Under the pieces are notes generated by a model that was given only the letters and a program-made list of their open reading frames with translations, was not told the DNA's origin and did not search any database. The position numbers and the translations under genes were made by a program. A stretch of DNA of 19,456 nucleotides from Pseudomonadales bacterium (GTDB lineage Bacteria; Pseudomonadota; Gammaproteobacteria; Pseudomonadales; Azotimanducaceae): assembly GCA_029244465.1 (NCBI GenBank), contig JAQWQN010000187.1, positions 1-19,456 of the forward strand, written 5' to 3'. Numbering within the stretch: position 1 is the first letter of the stretch; the number at the start of each line of letters is the position of its first letter. This document shows positions 6,551 through 13,980 of this stretch, piece after piece.

Positions 6551-7911
6551 TGGCTCATGTACTGACTGACATAGGCTGACAAATCACTCGTGTGCACCCG
6601 CTCTTGTGCCATGGTGTCGCGGTTGCGGATCGTTACCGTGTCGTCTTCCTCAATGGTTTGGAAATCGACCGTGACGCACAATGGCGTGCCAACTTCGTCA
6701 TGGCGGCGATAACCTTTACCGATATTGCCGGTGTCCTCATACAGGATCCGGCCTAGCCCGAGTTTCTGTAGCGTTTTCTTAAGTTCCTTCGCCTTGGTAA
6801 CAATGCCTTCATGATTGCGCTTAAGTGGCAGTATCGCGACCTTGATGGGTGCTAGGTGAGGTTTGAACCGCATGACGGTTCGCTCTTTCCCATCGTCCAG
6901 CCTTTCTATCGTGTAGGCCTCGTTCATCACTGCAAGAACACCTCGATCTACGCCAGCCGACGGTTCGATGACATAGGGTATCTGCCATGCTTTGCTTTCC
7001 AGGTCCTGTATGGCGAGCTTCGCATTTGCGTCCGTGTTTGGCTGAACGTTCGCTTGTATGTCGTAGTCTTTTTGGTTCTTGGTGTGCGAGCCGAGGTCGT
7101 AGTCCGTGCGATTGGCGATGCCTTCGAGCTCTTCTAATCCGTGTGGAAAGCGGTACATCAGATCAACGGTCGATTTGCTGTAGTGAGCGAGTTCCTCGGC
7201 GGGCACATGATAGAGCTCCAAATTCGTTTCGTTGACCCCTTGCGCCGCCCACCAGCTGAGTCGCTCGGCAACCCACTGCTCATGCCAATGTTCGTCTTCA
7301 CCGGGTTTGACAAAAAACTCCAGTTCCATTTGTTCAAATTCACGGACTCTGAATATGAAGTTCCGAGGGGTTATTTCATTTCTGAACGCCTTACCGATTT
7401 GCGCGATACCGAACGGGAGCTTGGGCGATGTCGAGTCCAGGATGTTCTTGAAATTGGTGAATATCGCCTGCGCAGTTTCCGGGCGCAGGTAGGCAAAGGA
7501 ACCGCCATCATCGACCGGCCCAACCGCAGTCTTAAACATGAGATTGAACGGTCGGGGTTCGGTTAAGTCGTTTGAGCCGCAATTGGGGCATTGATCGCCA
7601 TTAAGATGGTCGGCGCGCCAACGACTTTTACACGCGCGGCAGTCGACTAGGGGATCAGTGAAGGTCGCCTCATGGCCGGAATATCGCAATGTTGTCGGGT
7701 TGGTTAGAATGGCTGCGTCCAGACCCTCTACATCATCGCGATCGTAGACCATAGCGCGCCACCACGCGGCCTTTAGGTTGTTCTTAAGTTCTACGCCAAG
7801 AGGTCCATAGTCGTAGACGCCCTGCAGACCACCGTAGATATCGCTGCTTTGAAAAATGAAACCGCGGCGTTTGGCCAACGCTACCAGCTCCTCCATATTT
7901 TTTGCTGTCAC
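6547..7911 (-). CDS. glyS: Glycyl-tRNA synthetase, single-chain (alpha2) type
   Basis: Class II aminoacyl-tRNA synthetase charging tRNA-Gly, about 454 residues. The family start ALAKRRGFIFQSSDIYGG is followed by YDYGPLGVELKNNLKAAWW (motif 1 region), a zinc-binding insertion CRACKSRWRADHLNGDQCPNC, motif 2 FRNEITPRNFIFRVREFEQ and motif 3 YVIEPSAGVDRG. The C-terminal anticodon-binding domain begins near HLAPIKVAILPLKRNHEG. This is the eukaryote/archaea/Gram-positive-like single-chain enzyme, not the glyQ-glyS tetramer usual in gammaproteobacteria. The frame is open further up to 8031, but conservation starts near 7896. GTG 7911 is chosen because AGGA lies eight bases upstream; ATG 7896 is the alternative. 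The stop overlaps the ATG of the gcvR-like remnant, implying a former glycine-related operon. Confidence 0.95.
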   Translation of the reverse strand: MTAKNMEELVALAKRRGFIFQSSDIYGGLQGVYDYGPLGVELKNNLKAAWWRAMVYDRDDVEGLDAAILTNPTTLRYSGHEATFTDPLVDCRACKSRWRADHLNGDQCPNCGSNDLTEPRPFNLMFKTAVGPVDDGGSFAYLRPETAQAIFTNFKNILDSTSPKLPFGIAQIGKAFRNEITPRNFIFRVREFEQMELEFFVKPGEDEHWHEQWVAERLSWWAAQGVNETNLELYHVPAEELAHYSKSTVDLMYRFPHGLEELEGIANRTDYDLGSHTKNQKDYDIQANVQPNTDANAKLAIQDLESKAWQIPYVIEPSAGVDRGVLAVMNEAYTIERLDDGKERTVMRFKPHLAPIKVAILPLKRNHEGIVTKAKELKKTLQKLGLGRILYEDTGNIGKGYRRHDEVGTPLCVTVDFQTIEEDDTVTIRNRDTMAQERVHTSDLSAYVSQYMSQ

Positions 7912-8148
7912 AATTTGGGTCCTGAATATGCCCAGTTTTGAGGGCGCGAATTGTACCGGAAAAGCAGGTGGATTGGGCTGTACTGAAGCCTGTATGTTGT
8001 TGGCGGTTGAGAATGCCTCGAGATGCGCCAATCGTCCTTCTTCTCCCGGGGCTGGTGCAAGCGGTTGTACTCGCCTTGCACCAGGCAGCGTTTGCGTCTT
8101 GATGCCCTGCCACGCAGACTTGATTTTTTAAAGCTTCAAGGTAGCGCA

Positions 8149-8925
8149 ATGTCCAATCTATTTGACTTGACCGGGAAGGTCGCTCTGATTACGGGTTCCA
8201 GTAAGGGTATCGGTAGGGCGATTGCCGAGGAAATGGCTCGCCACGGTGCGCAAGTGGTGATCTCCAGCCGCAAAGCGGACGCTTGCCAATCGGTTGCCGA
8301 CGCTATTAATACTGAACTGGCCGAGGGGCCGGGTGGTGCGATCAGTATTTCGGCGCACGTCGGGCAGAAAGAGGCGTTGCGAGAATTGGTTGATCAGACC
8401 CAGGCCAAGTTAGGCAAGATCGATATCCTGGTCTGTAACGCAGCGGTCAATCCTTACTACGGTCCAATGAAAGATATGCCGGATGAGGCGTTTGAGAAAG
8501 TTCTGAGTATCAATATTCAATCGAATCATTGGTTGGCGCAAATGGTGTTGCCGGAGATGGTGGCACGAAAGGACGGCGTCATCGTGGTTATCTCCAGTGT
8601 GGGCGGCCTGCGTGGCAGCGATTCGCTGGGTGCGTACTGCATATCCAAGGCCGCGGATGTACAATTGGTGCGCAACCTCGCAGTTGAGTATGGCCCCCAC
8701 AACATTCGAGTCAACGCCATATCCCCAGGCTTGGTGCGGACTGATTTTGCCCGGGCGCTATGGGAAAATCCTGAGATTCTAGCTGAGCGAACCTCGGGTG
8801 ATCCGCTCCGACGCATTGGTGAGCCCCAGGAAATCGCTGGCTCCGCGATTTACCTTGCGTCGGCGGCCGGTAATTTCACCACTGGACAGAACATAGTGGT
8901 TGATGGCGGCTCCACGATCACGTAA
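8149..8925 (+). CDS. Short-chain dehydrogenase/reductase (SDR), DHRS4/FabG-like
   Basis: NAD(P)-dependent classical SDR of 258 residues, probably acting on a hydroxy/keto group of a small or acyl substrate in the cytoplasm. Rossmann cofactor motif TGSSKGIG (15-22), an Arg at the end of strand 2 (SSRK, R41) suggesting NADP preference, CNAAV (96-100) in place of NNAG, catalytic N122, S150, Y163 and K167 (YCISK), and C-terminal GQNIVVDGGSTIT. The substrate is not readable; similarity to FabG alone does not make it the fatty-acid synthesis enzyme. The frame is open upstream to 8023, but ATG 8149 has AAGG seven bases before it and begins the family N-terminus NLFDLTGKVALITG. It is divergent from glyS and is followed after 30 bases by the DUF1499 gene, probably one transcript. 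Confidence 0.92.
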   Translation: MSNLFDLTGKVALITGSSKGIGRAIAEEMARHGAQVVISSRKADACQSVADAINTELAEGPGGAISISAHVGQKEALRELVDQTQAKLGKIDILVCNAAVNPYYGPMKDMPDEAFEKVLSINIQSNHWLAQMVLPEMVARKDGVIVVISSVGGLRGSDSLGAYCISKAADVQLVRNLAVEYGPHNIRVNAISPGLVRTDFARALWENPEILAERTSGDPLRRIGEPQEIAGSAIYLASAAGNFTTGQNIVVDGGSTIT

Positions 8926-8955
8926 AAACGCGCGGGTAATTCAGAGGAATATGTA

Positions 8956-9711
8956 ATGAGTGAAGCAGTTGAAAAACAGGACGACCGTCGTTGGTGGGCG
9001 AAGGCTTTGTTTGTCGGCGCTGTGGTTGGATTGGTGGCGCTGCCCATTGGCGCACTGGGCAGTCGTTTTGGACTCTGGTCATTTATGGGTGGGTTTGCAT
9101 TGCTTGGCGTCGGCGTAGTGCTTGCTACGATCGCGTTCTTCCTCGGTGTGATTGGGGCTGTCTATGCGAATTCAAAAGGGCTTAGCGCGGACCGGAAGAG
9201 TTGTCTGTCTGCCGTTGCTATTGGGGTCGTGATCTTAGGCCTTATGGGCAATCAGTTTATGACGGCGAGTGGCGTGCCACCGATCCACAATATCAGCACG
9301 GATACATTGGATCCTCCACAATTCGATCAGATCGTTGCCATACGAGAGGCTGAGGGGGCTAACCCCATAGCGTACGACGCGATGCAACTCGCGGAACAGC
9401 AGCGCGCCGCCTATCCGCATATAAAGCCTTTGGTTTCCGGTGCCAGCCCTGGCGAAATGTTTGCGCGTGCCGTCCCGGGATTAGAGTCGCTGGGTCTGGA
9501 GGTTGTTTCTGCCGATGAATCGCTCGGTCGGATTGAGGCGACGGATACAACCTTCTGGTTCGGATTCAAGGACGACGTGGCGATACGAATACGAGCTGAA
9601 GGCGCAGGTTCTGTCGTTGATATTCGCAGTGTATCGCGTGTCGGACAGTCGGACCTTGGCAAGAATGCTGAGCGCATCGGCCAGATATTGGATGTACTAG
9701 GGCCCGGGTAG
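8956..9711 (+). CDS. DUF1499 domain membrane protein
   Basis: 251 residues. A short charged N-terminus precedes three hydrophobic segments (about 16-36, 40-70 and 84-102). A soluble DUF1499 domain then runs from about residue 108: PPIHNISTDTLDPPQF, AYPHIKPL, RIEATDTTFWFGFKDDVAIR and DIRSVSRVGQSDLGKNAERI. Function is unknown for the family, found widely in proteobacteria and in plastid-bearing eukaryotes. Given the topology, the domain probably faces the periplasm or lies on the membrane. ATG 8956 has AGAGGA seven bases upstream; an ATG at 8951 is out of frame. It lies 30 bases after the SDR gene, suggesting joint expression. It converges on the phosphoesterase gene with 29 bases between, where I see no strong terminator. 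Confidence 0.88.
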   Translation: MSEAVEKQDDRRWWAKALFVGAVVGLVALPIGALGSRFGLWSFMGGFALLGVGVVLATIAFFLGVIGAVYANSKGLSADRKSCLSAVAIGVVILGLMGNQFMTASGVPPIHNISTDTLDPPQFDQIVAIREAEGANPIAYDAMQLAEQQRAAYPHIKPLVSGASPGEMFARAVPGLESLGLEVVSADESLGRIEATDTTFWFGFKDDVAIRIRAEGAGSVVDIRSVSRVGQSDLGKNAERIGQILDVLGPG

Positions 9712-9740
9712 TGCCGTCGCGCTGTCGCTAGCCAGACGGA

Positions 9741-10229
9741 TCAGAATTTTACAATTTGGGTCTTTAAGGTTGTCAGGTCCACGATGCCAATGGCATTCAA
9801 GCCCTGCATGTGTCCTGCGCATTCGCCCGGATTGAAGATAATGGTTTGCGATCCCCAGTCTTCCAGGCGATAACGGTGGGTGTGGCCGTGTAGGGCCAGT
9901 TCATGGTGTTCGCTGAGATGACCTTCGAATTCCAATGGGTCGTGCACGACGATGATGTCCCGTCCATGCCACACGGTGGTATAGGGTGGTTCACAGAATT
10001 GAAAGTTGTGTCGAGCGATTGCTGCGTCCAAGCTTTCGCGTTCCTCGTCGTTGTTGCCATAAACGCCAAACATGGGTGCATTGAGATCGGCAAACACATC
10101 CAAGGTTTTAGCCTGTGTGACATCACCCGTGTGAATGACACGAGAGACGCCGGAGGCATTGAACAGTTCAACGATCTTAGCGACGTTTTTGAGATTGTTG
10201 TGAGTATCAGAAACGATGCCTATGCGCAT
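9741..10229 (-). CDS. YfcE/MJ0936-type metallophosphoesterase
   Basis: Small single-domain calcineurin-like phosphodiesterase of 162 residues, normal for the YfcE/MJ0936 group. The metal ligands are present in order: SDTH (D8, H10), HTGDV (D36), GNNDE (N59), VVHDP (His) and LHGHTHRYR (two His), plus the family's FNPGE segment. Tested relatives hydrolyse model phosphodiesters with Mn2+ or a similar metal; the physiological substrate is generally unknown. ATG 10229 begins exactly at the conserved strand MRIGIVSDTHNN, but no good Shine-Dalgarno precedes it. The terminator of the thiolase operon lies between it and the thiolase gene, so it probably has its own promoter in 10230-10302; I cannot place it. 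Confidence 0.92.
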   Translation of the reverse strand: MRIGIVSDTHNNLKNVAKIVELFNASGVSRVIHTGDVTQAKTLDVFADLNAPMFGVYGNNDEERESLDAAIARHNFQFCEPPYTTVWHGRDIIVVHDPLEFEGHLSEHHELALHGHTHRYRLEDWGSQTIIFNPGECAGHMQGLNAIGIVDLTTLKTQIVKF

Positions 10230-10302
10230 AGTCGTTGTATCTTAAGTTGACTTTGGTCTGTGCTGGCAGCATGTCGTGCCGTGGAGCGTGCAGATTAAGC
10301 AG

Positions 10303-10332
10303 AAAAAAGGTCGACTCCGTAAGGAATCGACC
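10303..10332 (-). terminator. Intrinsic terminator of the DUF35-thiolase operon
   Basis: On the minus strand, 22 bases after the thiolase stop, a 10-bp stem (10332-10323 with 10318-10309, one G-U pair) closes a four-base loop and is followed by six T (10308-10303). Strong Rho-independent signal. Confidence 0.9.
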
Positions 10333-10354
10333 CTTAGTTCATAGGTCTAGCGGG

Positions 10355-11497
10355 CTATGCTTTTTCCAATATGTGGATACCGCAAGCAGAACCGAGACCG
10401 ATTACGTGGGTCATGCCAATCCTGGCGCCTTCTACCTGACGTCCACCGGCTTCACCTCGAAGGTGCGTGCTGACTTCGTAGATGTTGGCGATCCCTGTTG
10501 CCCCTAATGGATGCCCTTTGGATAAGAGGCCGCCGGACACGTTAACTGGGATGCTGCCGCCGAGGGCGACTTCGCCGTCGTCGATCATACGGCCAGCCTC
10601 ACCATCCCCGCACAAGCCGAGATTCTCATAGTGGAGAACTTCTGCTGTCGCAAAGCAGTCGTGCAACTCGACAAGGTCGATATCGTCAGCGCCTAGTCCT
10701 GCCATTTCATAGGCTTCCGCGGCTGCGCGACGGGTGCATGAATTGACGTCTGGCATGACGAGATCGCGTTCCTGCCATGGATCAGATGCGAGCACGGAAG
10801 CACGAACCTTAACGGCGCGAGCCATTAGGCCGAGCTCTGCGGCTTTCTTTTCGGAACAGATGACTGCTGCCGCTGATCCGTCAACATTCACTGAACACAT
10901 CAGCTTGGTGTTGGGGTAGGAAATCATTTCCGCATTCATAACTTGATCAAGCGGTGTCTCGATCTGGTACATCGCCTTAGGGTTCAGCGTTGAATGGTGA
11001 TGATTCTTGACGGAGACTTTTGCAAACTGCTCGAAGGTTGTACCGTGCTTGCGCGCGTGTTCCATTCCGGCCTCGGCAAAGACCGCAGGCATTGTGCCCG
11101 AGCCCAGCAAGCCTTCTTTCGGTATGCCCGTTGCGCCGCCAGCGCCGCCCAGAAGACCTTTACCCATCTGTTCTACGCCAACAGCCAAGACACAGTCGTA
11201 TAGACCGGCCTTAACAGAGGCCCAAGCTTCTCTGAAGGCAGTGGCGCCCGTGGCACAGGCGTTTGCGACGTTGACAACCGGTATGCCGGTCTGGCCGATC
11301 TCTTGCAGTATTCGTTGCCCGACCATGCCAGAGGCCTGGCCTAGGTTGCCACAATAGAGTGCTTGCATATCTTGAATGGATAAGCCGCAGTCATCTAATG
11401 CGAGTAGCGCTGATTGGGCGCCAATTTGCGGGACCGTTTTCTCTGGGAATCGGCCGAACTTGATCATGTCTACGCCAACAATGTATGCGTCAGTCAT
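10355..11497 (-). CDS. Thiolase / SCPx-type acetyl-CoA acyltransferase
   Basis: Thiolase-fold enzyme of 380 residues, in the sterol-carrier-protein-X/lipid-transfer-associated group rather than the FadA or PhaA group. Expected active-site elements are present: Cys81 in NACATGATAFREA (nucleophile), HDCFA (H279), GHPLGATG (H329) and GSACG (C372), so it should be catalytically competent. Members cleave or form 3-ketoacyl-CoA, or act as aldolases on steroid side-chain CoA esters when paired with a DUF35 partner; the retained Cys favours real thiolase chemistry. ATG 11497 is preceded by AAGGAG with good spacing. The DUF35 gene ends 36 bases upstream, and a strong terminator follows, so the pair is a two-gene operon. 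Substrate not determined. Confidence 0.93.
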   Translation of the reverse strand: MTDAYIVGVDMIKFGRFPEKTVPQIGAQSALLALDDCGLSIQDMQALYCGNLGQASGMVGQRILQEIGQTGIPVVNVANACATGATAFREAWASVKAGLYDCVLAVGVEQMGKGLLGGAGGATGIPKEGLLGSGTMPAVFAEAGMEHARKHGTTFEQFAKVSVKNHHHSTLNPKAMYQIETPLDQVMNAEMISYPNTKLMCSVNVDGSAAAVICSEKKAAELGLMARAVKVRASVLASDPWQERDLVMPDVNSCTRRAAAEAYEMAGLGADDIDLVELHDCFATAEVLHYENLGLCGDGEAGRMIDDGEVALGGSIPVNVSGGLLSKGHPLGATGIANIYEVSTHLRGEAGGRQVEGARIGMTHVIGLGSACGIHILEKA

Positions 11498-11533
11498 GTT
11501 TCTTCTCCTTGAGCTTTAGTGTGCTTTCTGGCG

Positions 11534-11953
11534 TTAGCCAGCTTTCGGTTGGAAAAAGTACGATATGTAGGAGTTGCCGTCCCGATCCTTGCGGCCAAGG
11601 GCGTCATCAAACACTACATCTACTGGCATATCGAATTCAATTTTTTCAGGGTCAGGCTCAACGTTGATCAGATTACCTTTGATGGCGGTGCCATCGTCCA
11701 AGTCAACAATCGCGCTAATGTAAGGTACATCGATGCCTGGAAAGGATCGGTGCACGATAGAATACGAATAGAGTTTGCCTGAATTGGGCAAGGTGACTGT
11801 GGACATTTGATCGCGCGCTCCACATTTAGAGCATACGCTTCTCTCGCCCAAAAATGTTGCACCACAGCTGCCACACTTGTGACCCTCGAGATACGGTTCG
11901 CCGGCCTCCGGAATTTTTATGTACGGCACGGCCGGTAGTGGCTGATCGCTCAT
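11534..11953 (-). CDS. DUF35 zinc-ribbon/OB-fold acyl-CoA-binding partner protein
   Basis: 139 residues. An N-terminal helix region is followed by a rubredoxin-like zinc ribbon (CGSC at 27-30 and CSKC at 41-44) and a C-terminal OB fold (GKLYSYSIVHRSF, VPYISAIVDLDDG, DMPVDVVFDD). This is the DUF35/OB_aCoA_assoc family. Known members bind a thiolase-fold partner and bring or channel the acyl-CoA, for example with thiolase/HMG-CoA synthase in archaea or with Ltp2 in steroid degraders. Placement directly before a SCPx-type thiolase fits that role here. ATG 11953 is preferred over an in-frame start at 11980 because AGAGGGG immediately precedes it at suitable spacing and the family N-terminus starts there. 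Divergent from the CBS-domain gene. Confidence 0.92.
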   Translation of the reverse strand: MSDQPLPAVPYIKIPEAGEPYLEGHKCGSCGATFLGERSVCSKCGARDQMSTVTLPNSGKLYSYSIVHRSFPGIDVPYISAIVDLDDGTAIKGNLINVEPDPEKIEFDMPVDVVFDDALGRKDRDGNSYISYFFQPKAG

Positions 11954-12122
11954 AGTCCCCTCTATCTGATCTGTTAGCAACCAAGCTTACTACTCTATCG
12001 CGAGGTGATCTACACCGAAGGTGAGCGAGTTCTTAAATGGCGAGAGGCTCCATTTTTTCTCCCTTTGCAAAGTCGATGTGCCTGAGGGAACCTTCAAGAC
12101 TGGACACTTTAGGGAGATCCTG

Positions 12123-12557
12123 ATGAAGTCAGTCAAAGTACGAGACTACATGGCGACGCGCTTGGTGACATTTCAGCCAAACACGAATGTAGTGCAAGCG
12201 ATGGATCAGTTTCTCAAACATGCAATATCTGGTGCGCCAGTGGTTGATGGCGAGGGCATGCTGGTTGGCATCTTGTCTGAAGTGGACTTAATGCAAGTTG
12301 TTGTCCAAGACAGTTATTACGATGAGTCCGTCGGCATCGTGTCGGACTACATGCGCACTGATGTTGATACGATTGAAGTGGATATGGATATCTACACGTT
12401 GGCTGAGAAGTTTATAAAAGAGCATCGTCGGCGCTATCCAGTGACCTCAAAAGGGAAACTCGTCGGGCAGATTAGTCGGCGCGATGTGTTGCGTGCGGCG
12501 GAAGAGTTTTTGCAAAAAGAGAAAAAACGTAAGCCGCGTCGAGCAACATTGCGCTAG
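12123..12557 (+). CDS. Two-CBS-domain protein
   Basis: 144 residues consisting of a tandem CBS (Bateman) module. CBS1, about 8-62, reads VRDYMATRLVTFQPNTNV to VGILSEVDLM; CBS2, about 78-130, reads VSDYMRTDVDTIEVDMDI to VGQISRRDVLRAAEEF. A basic tail follows (KEKKRKPRRATLR). Such stand-alone modules usually bind adenine nucleotides and regulate a partner; no effector domain is present, so the target is unknown. The frame is open from GTG 12021, but ATG 12123 has GGGAG six bases before it and begins the conserved part. Its TAG stop shares the palindrome CTAG (12554-12557) with the TAG stop of gatB on the other strand, leaving no intergenic space. The basic tail may help it contact nucleic acid or the membrane, but that is a guess. 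Confidence 0.9.
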   Translation: MKSVKVRDYMATRLVTFQPNTNVVQAMDQFLKHAISGAPVVDGEGMLVGILSEVDLMQVVVQDSYYDESVGIVSDYMRTDVDTIEVDMDIYTLAEKFIKEHRRRYPVTSKGKLVGQISRRDVLRAAEEFLQKEKKRKPRRATLR

Positions 12558-13980
12558 AGCCTGGCGCGAATGAGCTTGTTGACTTGTTGAGGATTAGCCT
12601 TTCCTTGTGTTGCCTTCATTGCCTGACCAACTAAGAATCCTAAGACCTTGGTTTTGCCGTTGCGCAGCTGTGCAACCTGATCTGGGTTATCTGCCATGAT
12701 CTGCGAGACGATGCTCTCGAGCTCGCCGCTATCAGACATCTGCTTCAAGCCGAGGTGGTCGATCAACTCATCCACGTCTCCGGCGTCTCGCCAGAGCGCA
12801 GCGAACAGCTGTTTAGCCGTCTTTGAAGAGAGAGTGTTGTCATCGATTCTCTGGATCAGAACGCCGAGTTGATCTGGGTTCACTGGCGATGCCGATATGT
12901 CGAGTTCTGCTTTGTTCAGGTGTGCGGACAAATCACCCATGACCCAGTTTGCGGCACTCTTAGCGTTGTTGCTGACGATTACCGTTGCGTCGAAAAATTC
13001 AGCAACATCAGGATTGTTGCTTAACCAATTAGCATCGTAGTCAGACAGCGCGAGAGTCTCGACGTAGCGCTTGCGGCGCGCCATAGGGAGTTCCGGTAAC
13101 TCGGCTGCGATGGCGTCTAAAAATTCTTGGCTGATTTTGAGTGGTAGGAGGTCTGGATCCGGGAAGTAGCGATAGTCTTCACTGACTTCCTTGCTTCGCA
13201 TTGAGCGTGTCTCATTGCGATCTGAATCGTACAAGCGGGTTTCGCGTTTGATTTCCCCACCCGCTTCGAGTACATCTATTTGGCGTTCGATTTCGGATTC
13301 GATCGCCTGTTCTACGAACTTAAAGGAATTGATGTTTTTTATTTCGGTTCGTTCACCAACGCAGCCTGTCCGACCGGACGCACTGAAACGTTGGCATCGC
13401 AACGCATGCTACCTTCCGCGAGATTGCCGTCGCAGATTTTAAGATAGCGAACGAGATTGTGGATTTGGCGAAAATAGGCGCTTGCCTCTTGGGCGGTGCG
13501 AAAGTCTGGTTCGGAGACCACTTCCAATAATGGGGTGCCCGTGCGGTTGAGATCGATCCCTGTCTGCCCGGGAAAGAGATCGTGTACCGATTTCCCGGCA
13601 TCTTCTTCCAGGTGCGCGCGGGTTATGCCGATTTGCCGCTCAGTGCCATCATCCAGTGTCAGGGTGATTTTACCGTGGCCTACGATCGGTGTCTCGAATT
13701 GGCTGATTTGATAACCCTTTGGGAGATCTGGGTAAAAATAGTTTTTGCGGTCAAAGATAGAGTCCAAGTTGATCTCTGCTTCAATGGCCAAACCAAACTT
13801 GAGTGCCATGATGACTGCTTTTTCGTTGAGCACAGGCAAGACACCGGGTAAGCCGAGGTCGACTGGACACGCTTGCGCATTAGGTTCCGCGCCAAAAGTG
13901 GTCGATGCGCCAGAAAAAATCTTGCTGTCGGTTGCGAGTTGGACGTGGATTTCTAGGCCAATCACGGGTTCCCAATTCAT
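12554..13980 (-). CDS. gatB: GatB, Asp/Glu-tRNA amidotransferase subunit B, broken by a one-base frameshift
   Basis: Subunit B of GatCAB, which converts Glu-tRNA(Gln) and/or Asp-tRNA(Asn) to the amidated forms. The N-terminal part (13980 to about 13357, about 208 residues) has NWEPVIGLEIHVQLATDSK, NRTGTPLLEVVSEPDF and MRCDANVSVRPVGQ, then runs into TAA at 13341-13339. The rest of the protein continues in another phase from about 13357 (GERTEIKNINSFKFVEQAIE) through the YqeY-like tail to a TAG at 12556-12554. One missing G near 13356-13357 (TTGGTGAACG where TTGGGTGAACG is expected) restores a normal 475-residue GatB. Start ATG 13980 overlaps the gatA stop (ATGA). I see no slippery heptamer before the zero-frame stop. 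Since GatCAB is usually essential where present, a consensus error is the first suspicion; a real lesion is the alternative. Confidence 0.9.

Noticed and set aside
7141..7566. 141-codon + strand open frame inside glyS
   Set aside because: It is antisense to the fully conserved glycyl-tRNA synthetase and has no independent support.
8023..8148. N-terminal extension of the SDR from ATG 8023
   Set aside because: The extension is Arg/Cys-rich with no family similarity; ATG 8149 has a proper ribosome site and begins the family N-terminus.
13339..13402. Programmed -1 frameshifting in gatB
   Set aside because: No slippery heptamer in the zero frame before the TAA and no such recoding known for GatB; a missing G explains the break more simply. 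The A AAA AAC nearby lies after the stop.
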